Source of the DNA: Candidatus Bipolaricaulota bacterium
GTDB taxonomy: Bacteria > Bipolaricaulota > Bipolaricaulia > UBA7950 > UBA9294
Assembly: GCA_015485945.1 (NCBI GenBank)
Contig: WFSM01000017.1
Location: 1 to 10,310, forward strand
Direction: 5' to 3'
Length of the DNA stretch: 10,310 nucleotides
The notes under the pieces are model-generated. The model was not told the origin of the DNA and ran no database searches. It saw only the letters and a program-made list of their open reading frames with translations. Positions 5,834-10,310 of the stretch are shown here, piece after piece (position 1 is the first letter of the stretch; every line of letters starts with the position of its first letter). Both the position numbers and the translations under genes were made by a program.

Positions 5834-6963
5834 GATCGATATATCGGGTATCCTTGTTGGGAGCGTTGTTGGTCGTGGCACTGTTCGCCGTCACTGCCTT
5901 GGGAACGCAACTTATTATGTTCTACGAGACGGGTTGTCCGCACTGCGCACGCATCGAAGCGTTTCTGAACTCCATCGCTCCCAAGTACCCGCAACTTGAG
6001 GTCACGCGTTACGAAATTCACAATCCCAAGGTACACGACCTTCTTAATCAGCTTTTGGTCGCATACCACGCCAAACTTGGTTCGGTCCCGATCATCTTCA
6101 TCGGCGATGTTGCGATGGCCGGCGGTACTTTCTACGGCGTTTACGCAACGCCGACAGCGGTGACCGGCCGCGCTGAGGAAATGGAACTTGAGCGTGTGAT
6201 CCAGCAGGCGATCGCCGCTAACGCACCGTCTCCACTGACGCGGATTAAAAACGCGAGTAGTTCCGGCATTGCCGAACAGCTTACGATCCCGGCAGTCGTT
6301 CTCGCTGCCGCGGCCGATTCTGTCAATCCGTGCACGTTTGCAGTGTTGGTTCTGCTGTTGGGCACCCTGCTCGTTGCCGGGCGGAAAGGCCGGGTATTGC
6401 CCGCTGGGCTGGCGTTCACGGGCGCGATCTACATCTCATATTTCTTGATGGGGATTGGAATTTTCTCCGCCATTCAGGCAGCCGGGGTACAGCGCCCGTT
6501 CATCATCGCTGTGTCCGGGCTGGCCATCATTATCGGGCTGTGGAACATGAAGGACTATTTCGCCTATGGTAAGTGGTTCTCCATCGAGGTCCCCGCCCGC
6601 TGGCGTCCGACGGTAAAACGGATTACAGGGTCGGTAGTTTCCGTCCCCGGCGCGTTCGTGGTCGGAGTGCTTGACTCGCTGTTCCTCCTTCCCTGCTCGT
6701 CTGGCCCGTACATCGCGATCCTCGCGCTCCTGTCCAAGACAACAACACACACGCAAGGGATTGGTCTCCTGTTGTTGTACAACTTGATTTTTATCATCCC
6801 GCTTCTCATCATCACTGGTGCGGTCCATTTTGGGTATACGACCACCGCCCGTGCGGAGCGATGGCGGTCGGCGCGGTTGGGGAAGTTGCATCTTGTATCG
6901 GGCGCGATCATGCTCCTCCTGGGGGTGGGAATGATCATCGCGGTTCAACTCGGATATCTGTGA
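5830..6963 (+). CDS. Thioredoxin-like/CcdA (DsbD-type) fusion membrane protein
   Basis: A 377-residue protein in the arsenic operon. Residues 1-25 are a signal anchor with N-terminal arginines. A thioredoxin-fold domain follows immediately (about 26-125) with the active site CPHC (36-39) and a cis-Pro segment SVPIIFIGD (84-92). After a linker, residues about 150-377 form six membrane segments of the CcdA/DsbD type, with DSVNPCTF (Cys168) in the first and LPCSSGPY (Cys289) in the fourth, the cysteine pair that carries electrons across the membrane. Predicted topology puts the thioredoxin domain outside the cytoplasm, so reducing power would move from cytoplasmic thioredoxin outward. The start is GTG, supported by GGAGG seven bases upstream and the four-base overlap with arsC. 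The partner or substrate outside is unknown; homologous parts occur in cytochrome c maturation and periplasmic thiol reduction. Confidence 0.9.
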   Translation: MRSIYRVSLLGALLVVALFAVTALGTQLIMFYETGCPHCARIEAFLNSIAPKYPQLEVTRYEIHNPKVHDLLNQLLVAYHAKLGSVPIIFIGDVAMAGGTFYGVYATPTAVTGRAEEMELERVIQQAIAANAPSPLTRIKNASSSGIAEQLTIPAVVLAAAADSVNPCTFAVLVLLLGTLLVAGRKGRVLPAGLAFTGAIYISYFLMGIGIFSAIQAAGVQRPFIIAVSGLAIIIGLWNMKDYFAYGKWFSIEVPARWRPTVKRITGSVVSVPGAFVVGVLDSLFLLPCSSGPYIAILALLSKTTTHTQGIGLLLLYNLIFIIPLLIITGAVHFGYTTTARAERWRSARLGKLHLVSGAIMLLLGVGMIIAVQLGYL

Positions 6964-6965
6964 CC

Positions 6966-6970
6966 GGAGG
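6966..6970 (+). promoter_or_regulatory. Ribosome binding site deciding the last ars-operon gene start
   Basis: GGAGG ends one base before an ATG at 6972 and seven bases before the in-frame ATG at 6978. Only the second has workable spacing, so translation is placed at 6978. Confidence 0.75.
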
Positions 6971-6977
6971 GATGGAT

Positions 6978-7505
6978 ATGAACAGACGTGTGTTGTTATT
7001 GACGTTAGTGATAGGGTTAGCGATAGCAGTGGGAGGATACGCGGCGCAGGTGCAGACCACATCGCATGTGGCTGCCACGGCACACGTGCAGACCGAGTCG
7101 CATATCACTGCCCCCCAGATCGTCGTGTTCTACAAGACGGGGTGCTCACACTGTACTCACATGGAAGAGGTACTCACCGCGCTCCTATATAAACATCCCA
7201 ACATCAAGGTGGCTCAATATGAGATCGATTCCCCGGGTGCGCGGGGGTTGCTGAACCGATTGGCGGTTCATTACAAGATCCTGCCCACCCAAGTGCCGGT
7301 GGTATTCGTGGGGGATAAAGCGATCGTCGGGTGGACATCACGGACGCAAGAATCCGCTCTGGGCACCGCGATCAGAGACTGTGTGACACAAAAATGTCCG
7401 TCCCCGCTTGACTATGCATCCGAACCGACCCTGCCGTGGAACGACATCATGTGGCTCGGCGTGATCCTGGGAGTGTTTTTGGTACTCCTCTTTATCCAGC
7501 GCTAG
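6978..7505 (+). CDS. Membrane-anchored thioredoxin-like protein, end of ars operon
   Basis: A 175-residue protein. Residues 1-22 are a signal peptide or anchor. Residues 25-42 are a low-complexity linker of three His-ending hexapeptides. Residues about 46-145 are a thioredoxin-like domain with TGCSHC (Cys56, Cys59) and cis-Pro107 in TQVPVVFVGD. A second pair, Cys135 and Cys140, follows, then PSPL, and a C-terminal membrane segment (about 155-172) ending in IQR. The domain resembles the thioredoxin part of the preceding fusion (FY-TGC-HC, similar YEI-P, VPV/IFxGD, PSPL at the same place), so the two are probably paralogues from a duplication. The active domain is predicted outside the cytoplasm, tethered at one or both ends. 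It starts 14 bases after the fusion gene and is probably its redox partner. It cannot reach cytoplasmic ArsC if the topology is right. Confidence 0.85.
   Translation: MNRRVLLLTLVIGLAIAVGGYAAQVQTTSHVAATAHVQTESHITAPQIVVFYKTGCSHCTHMEEVLTALLYKHPNIKVAQYEIDSPGARGLLNRLAVHYKILPTQVPVVFVGDKAIVGWTSRTQESALGTAIRDCVTQKCPSPLDYASEPTLPWNDIMWLGVILGVFLVLLFIQR
7050..7103 (+). repeat. Three 18-base in-frame repeat units in the thioredoxin linker
   Basis: Three consecutive 18-base units encode VQTTSH, VAATAH and VQTESH. Units 1 (7050-7067) and 3 (7086-7103) match at 15 of 18 bases and the middle unit is more diverged. Each hexapeptide ends in His with small or polar residues between. The segment links the signal anchor to the thioredoxin domain. 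Confidence 0.7.
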
Positions 7506-7508
7506 AGG

Positions 7509-7537
7509 TTGTCGAATTAATTGCGACCCCATATACT
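7509..7537 (+). promoter_or_regulatory. Possible promoter of the sigma factor gene
   Basis: TTGTCG (7509-7514), a 17-base spacer and TATACT (7532-7537) match a housekeeping-type promoter with four and five consensus bases. Transcription would begin near 7544, only about four bases before the ATG at 7548, predicting a leaderless or nearly leaderless message. Expression by read-through from the arsenic operon, which ends at 7505 with no visible terminator, is also possible. Confidence 0.5.
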
Positions 7538-7547
7538 GGCGGCGGAC

Positions 7548-8342
7548 ATGGCGAATACTGAATTAGCCGATCTCAGTAATGAACAGCTTCTCAATCGATT
7601 GCAGGAGCTGACCAGGAATGCCGGGAATCAGCGTGAACTCTCGCGGTTGCGTGAGGAAATTGTTACCCGCAATGTTGGGTTAGTAAAGTCGATCGCCCTC
7701 GAATTTGTTAACTCCGGAGAGGATTTAGATGACCTGGTGCAGGCGGGATATATCGGCTTGTTGAACGCTGTTGTCAACTTTGACCTATCGCGCAATGTTC
7801 GGTTCTCCACGTACGCAAGCCACCTGATCCGCGGGGAAATTCGCCACTACATCAGAGATAAACACGCGCCAGTGCATATTCCCCAATGGGTGCAGGCGAT
7901 GAACACCCGCGTCACTGAGGCGGAGGAACAATTCTTTCAACGGGAAGGGCGGCCGCCGACGCTGGCGGAACTGGCTGCTCGGGTGGGGATAGCCGAGGAG
8001 CAGCTGATCGAGGTTCTACGGGGGCGGGAAGCGATGACGTACGTGTCGATCGACGAGCAACGCCGCCGTGAGGACCCCAATCCGCCTGCTCCCACAATCG
8101 ATCGGATCGCTCAACAGGAGAAAGGTCTGCCGCTGGATTTGCGAATGCGTGTCATCACCGCCATCGATGAACTTGCCGAGATCCAGCGCCGGGTGGTAGA
8201 GGGACTGTTCTACCAGGGAAAATCTCAGGCAGAAGTGGGGAAAACCCTTGGAATTTCGCAACGCCAGATTTCGCGGATGAAACAACTGATCTTAGACGAA
8301 TTGCGGGAGAAACTCGATCCACCGCCGCCGGGGAAGCACTAA
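7548..8342 (+). CDS. Group 3 RNA polymerase sigma factor, SigB/SigF-like
   Basis: A 264-residue sigma70-family factor without region 1. Region 2 spans about 36-105: TRNVGLVKSIALEF, then DLDDLVQAGYIGLLNAV (59-75, core-binding), then RFSTYASHLIRGEIRHYIRD (85-104, -10 recognition). HIPQWVQ (110-116) leads into region 3 with EGRPPTLAELAARVGI (133-148). Region 4 is about 201-255, with helix-turn-helix KSQAEVGKTLGISQRQISRM (225-244). The pattern and length fit SigB/SigF/SigG stress and sporulation factors better than ECF factors. I chose ATG 7548 because the alternative in-frame TTG at 7521 lies inside the predicted promoter; the ribosome site is weak (GGCGG), so the start is uncertain. No anti-sigma kinase or anti-anti-sigma gene flanks it. 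It lies 42 bases after the arsenic operon and 27 bases before a small orphan gene. Confidence 0.92.
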   Translation: MANTELADLSNEQLLNRLQELTRNAGNQRELSRLREEIVTRNVGLVKSIALEFVNSGEDLDDLVQAGYIGLLNAVVNFDLSRNVRFSTYASHLIRGEIRHYIRDKHAPVHIPQWVQAMNTRVTEAEEQFFQREGRPPTLAELAARVGIAEEQLIEVLRGREAMTYVSIDEQRRREDPNPPAPTIDRIAQQEKGLPLDLRMRVITAIDELAEIQRRVVEGLFYQGKSQAEVGKTLGISQRQISRMKQLILDELREKLDPPPPGKH

Positions 8343-8369
8343 ATCGTTCCAGTTGTAGGAATAATAAAG

Positions 8370-8669
8370 ATGATCATGACAATGAATACGCTAGGAGATC
8401 CAGGAGTAAGCGACTTGTTGGCGTTGATCGGGAACGCAGTCGAGAAACTACAACGGAGTGTGTCGTTATTTGAGGAGTCAGACCGTCAGGCTGGGATAGC
8501 GGAACTGCATGAGGTCATCGATGGCATTGACCGTTATGTGCAGGGAATGAACGACGATCCGTTGCTCAAGCTCGCTGCCATCGATCGTGAACTTGTCATC
8601 CAAAAGCTGAATGGAGTTAAACAGGAGCTGTTCGTGATCATCAACGCACTCACTGCTCCGTCATCGTAA
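8370..8669 (+). CDS. Hypothetical 99-residue helical protein
   Basis: I do not recognise this family. The protein is 99 residues, acidic to neutral, with no signal peptide, membrane segment or cysteine. Residues about 12-36, 40-60 and 64-95 look like three amphipathic helices (VSDLLALIGNAVEKLQRSV; IAELHEVIDGIDRYVQGM; LKLAAIDRELVIQKL and on), so a small helical bundle or a protein-binding adaptor is plausible. Three in-frame ATGs (8370, 8376, 8382) lie close together; AGGA at 8357-8360 best suits the first. Spacing (27 bases after the sigma gene, five bases before the dehydrogenase-like gene) suggests one transcript, so a role with the sigma factor is possible but is not shown by any motif. 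Confidence 0.7.
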   Translation: MIMTMNTLGDPGVSDLLALIGNAVEKLQRSVSLFEESDRQAGIAELHEVIDGIDRYVQGMNDDPLLKLAAIDRELVIQKLNGVKQELFVIINALTAPSS

Positions 8670-8674
8670 CTGTC

Positions 8675-9391
8675 ATGCCAGTGCACAAACGGGTGGTGAT
8701 CACCGGGGGGACACACGGAATCGGCTTTGCTATCGCCACCGAGCTGGCGGCGGCGGGGTACGCTCTTGTCCTCAACTATGCTCACGATGATAGAGGGGCA
8801 ACCCGAGCACGAGACCAGTTGCCCGGACATGAAGTCACGCTCATCAAAGCCGATGTCACCCGTGAGGACGATGTCAACCGCCTTGTGGCAGCAGCGACCG
8901 CAATTGGTCCAATTGACGCGTGGGTAAACAACGTCGGTGATTTCCTGTACAAGCCGTGGTGGAAGACAAGTACGGCGGAATGGGATGAAATTATTCGCAG
9001 CAATCTCACAAGCGCATTTTTATGCTGCCGCGCAATTGTTCCCCACATGCGTGCCCGCCGTGCCGGGGTGATCATCAACATCGGGATGATGCACGCCGAA
9101 GTGCCGCGTGCGGTACCGAACACGCTCCCGTATACAATCGCCAACGCTGGGCTGGTTGTTCTCACCAAATCGCTTGCCAAAACGGAGGGCCACTACGGGA
9201 TCAGAGTGAACACCATCAACCCCGGGTTTATCGCCACCGGGGCAAATCCGCTACCAGCGGGGGTGGAGATCCCGCTCGGCAGGCCGGGAACACCAGAGGA
9301 GGTGGCCGCCGCGGTGGCATTTCTCGTCTCGAACGCTGCTTCCTACATCACCGGCGCGGTCGTCGGAGTACACGGAGGCGCGTACCTCTAA
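8675..9391 (+). CDS. Short-chain dehydrogenase/reductase fold protein with degenerate active site
   Basis: A 238-residue classical-length SDR. VVITGGTHGIGFAIA (7-21) is the TGxxxGxG dinucleotide site; ADVTRED follows the third strand; NNVGD is the NNAG-type motif; the C-terminal PEEVAAAVAFLVSNAASYITGAVVGVHGG matches the SDR end. The catalytic motif YxxxK is Y153-T-I-A-N157, with Asn for the essential Lys. The strand before it reads INIGMMHAEVP with no Ser at the expected catalytic place about 13 residues before Tyr153. Family members reduce ketones or acyl-ACP with NAD(P)H; this one may bind cofactor but is unlikely to catalyse the normal reaction. A single base (AAC against AAG/AAA) separates Asn from Lys, but the missing Ser argues against mere sequencing error. 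It has no clear ribosome site and begins five bases after the preceding stop. Confidence 0.88.
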   Translation: MPVHKRVVITGGTHGIGFAIATELAAAGYALVLNYAHDDRGATRARDQLPGHEVTLIKADVTREDDVNRLVAAATAIGPIDAWVNNVGDFLYKPWWKTSTAEWDEIIRSNLTSAFLCCRAIVPHMRARRAGVIINIGMMHAEVPRAVPNTLPYTIANAGLVVLTKSLAKTEGHYGIRVNTINPGFIATGANPLPAGVEIPLGRPGTPEEVAAAVAFLVSNAASYITGAVVGVHGGAYL

Positions 9392-10310
9392 GGCGAGTTT
9401 ACCTGCGTCTTGTAACCGCCGTCAGCCCGATTGATGGTGATCGTCGTCGTCTGCTGCGCTTGGATCACGACGTTGTTCACCACGGTGGGGGGAACGGTAT
9501 CAATGACCACGCGATAAGTGCCCGCGGGCAGCTTGGGAGCAGCCCCGCTCAGCTTGCCGGTGAACACCTCAGTGCCCGCTTGATCATATACGTGGTAAGT
9601 GATCTGGGTCGGAAGGGCGAGGGCCTGGCGTAGTTCGGTGCTGCTGCGGGCGTCAAAGTACACGCCCCCGGTGACAGCGGCGATCTTCTTGAGCTGAGCG
9701 CGGGCGAGAGATGCCTCAGCACCCTCGCCGATGTCGAATCCGACGACGTGGATCTTGAGGTTATAGCCTGAACTGATCAGGCTCTCCGCCGCCTTTACTG
9801 GATCCCCGTGGCAGGTTTCGATCCCATCGGTTACGAGCAGGATCAGATCCGGTCCACTGACGCTGGCGAAGTCGTTCTTAGCCTGCTCCAACGCATAGGC
9901 GATCGGGGTTGCCCCTCCGGCTTCGATAGTCTGAATCTTGGTACTCAATGCGGCGTGGTTGATCGGTCCCATCGGCACGATCAGCTGGCTGACATTGCAC
10001 CCGCCGAATATGCGCAGGGCCACGTTTGTTCCTGCAGGGATCGTCTTGACCAGATCCTCCAGGACTTGTTTGGCGACGGCGATTTTGGTCGAATTTTCGA
10101 ATGATTCATCCATGCTCGATGACGTATCGAGGATGATCAACAGGTTCTTCGGGGCTCCGGTGGCAGTGAGCGCGAGCTCGCCACCGGGACGCAGTTCGAG
10201 TGCCCCTGTTGCCTCACCAGCGGCGCGCACCGGTCCCATTGCCCCTACTGCGTCGACACTCGGTCCGGGGCACGGATGGTGGTCCTCATCTCCGGGCACG
10301 TCTTGGATAC
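9388..10310 (-). CDS. von Willebrand factor A-domain protein, 5' end off the window
   Basis: At least 303 residues are visible. A GTG at 10299 could start the gene, but the frame stays open to the right edge, no ribosome site is seen and the first 45 residues are low-complexity (PGDEDHHPCPGP), so the true start is probably outside. Numbering from that GTG, residues about 50-230 form a VWA domain with a complete metal-ion-dependent adhesion site: DTSSS (58-62), Thr131 in GGATPI and Asp158 in VTDGIETC. Cys101 and Cys163 may form a disulfide. Residues about 232-292 look like a beta-sandwich module (YHVYDQAGTEVFTG, LPAGTYRVVID, TTTITIN) similar to PEGA or carboxypeptidase-regulatory-type folds. 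An exported or cell-surface binding protein is likely. Its stop overlaps the dehydrogenase-like gene stop tail-to-tail by four bases. Confidence 0.88.
   Translation of the reverse strand, partial: IQDVPGDEDHHPCPGPSVDAVGAMGPVRAAGEATGALELRPGGELALTATGAPKNLLIILDTSSSMDESFENSTKIAVAKQVLEDLVKTIPAGTNVALRIFGGCNVSQLIVPMGPINHAALSTKIQTIEAGGATPIAYALEQAKNDFASVSGPDLILLVTDGIETCHGDPVKAAESLISSGYNLKIHVVGFDIGEGAEASLARAQLKKIAAVTGGVYFDARSSTELRQALALPTQITYHVYDQAGTEVFTGKLSGAAPKLPAGTYRVVIDTVPPTVVNNVVIQAQQTTTITINRADGGYKTQVNSP

Noticed and set aside
6861..6977. Longer start for the last ars-operon protein
   Set aside because: It lies within the fusion gene; the extension is not signal-peptide-like, and GGAGG is spaced for 6978.
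9022..9633. 203-codon plus-strand frame across the SDR/VWA junction
   Set aside because: It overlaps two well-supported genes in wrong frames and has an arginine-rich translation without motifs.

Overview
The window is bacterial chromosome of moderate-to-high GC content and is gene-dense. It has strong Shine-Dalgarno sites, sigma70-type promoters, two tRNAs and tightly overlapping operons. The phylum cannot be fixed from sequence alone. An Acr3-type ars operon, a SigB-like group 3 sigma factor, DUF3467 and a thioredoxin-CcdA fusion would suit a deep-branching or thermophile-related phylum (Bipolaricaulota/Acetothermia or Chloroflexota, for example), but this is only a guess. No CRISPR array, insertion sequence or obvious horizontal-transfer boundary was seen.

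Left part (1-2834, minus strand). Read 5' to 3', one gene row holds a fucose/arabinose isomerase-fold protein (2834-1620), a 92-residue DUF3467 protein (1560-1282), a six-TM LiaS/DesK/NarX-class histidine kinase (1270-26) and the first 18 codons of its response regulator (54-1, running off the left edge and overlapping the kinase gene). The last three look like one transcription unit.

Middle (2835-3924). A 161-bp divergent spacer carries a strong dyad and a near-perfect sigma70 promoter (TTGACG-17-TATAAT). The promoter drives a tRNA-Cys(GCA)/tRNA-Val(GAC) pair separated by one base. Next, from its own extended -10 promoter, is a secreted DUF1573-rhodanese fusion whose rhodanese domain lacks the catalytic cysteine.

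Centre (3944-7505, plus strand). This is a compact arsenic operon: arsR, acr3, a thioredoxin-linked (LMW-phosphatase fold) arsC, an N-terminal-thioredoxin/CcdA fusion, and a membrane-anchored thioredoxin-like protein. A 7-bp perfect inverted repeat (CATATGC/GCATATG) overlaps the -10 element and fits an ArsR operator. Successive genes overlap by 14, 4 and 4 bases, and the last gap is 14 bases. The first three genes give classical sensing, arsenate reduction and arsenite export. The last two add a transmembrane dithiol relay facing outside the cytoplasm; this is the most unusual part of the window.

Right part (7509-10310). A SigB/SigF-like sigma factor is followed by an unrecognised 99-residue helical protein and a short-chain dehydrogenase fold protein that has lost the catalytic Lys and apparently the Ser. 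Convergent with it, overlapping tail-to-tail by 4 bases, is a von Willebrand A-domain protein with an intact MIDAS motif and a C-terminal beta-sandwich; its 5' end is probably beyond the right edge.
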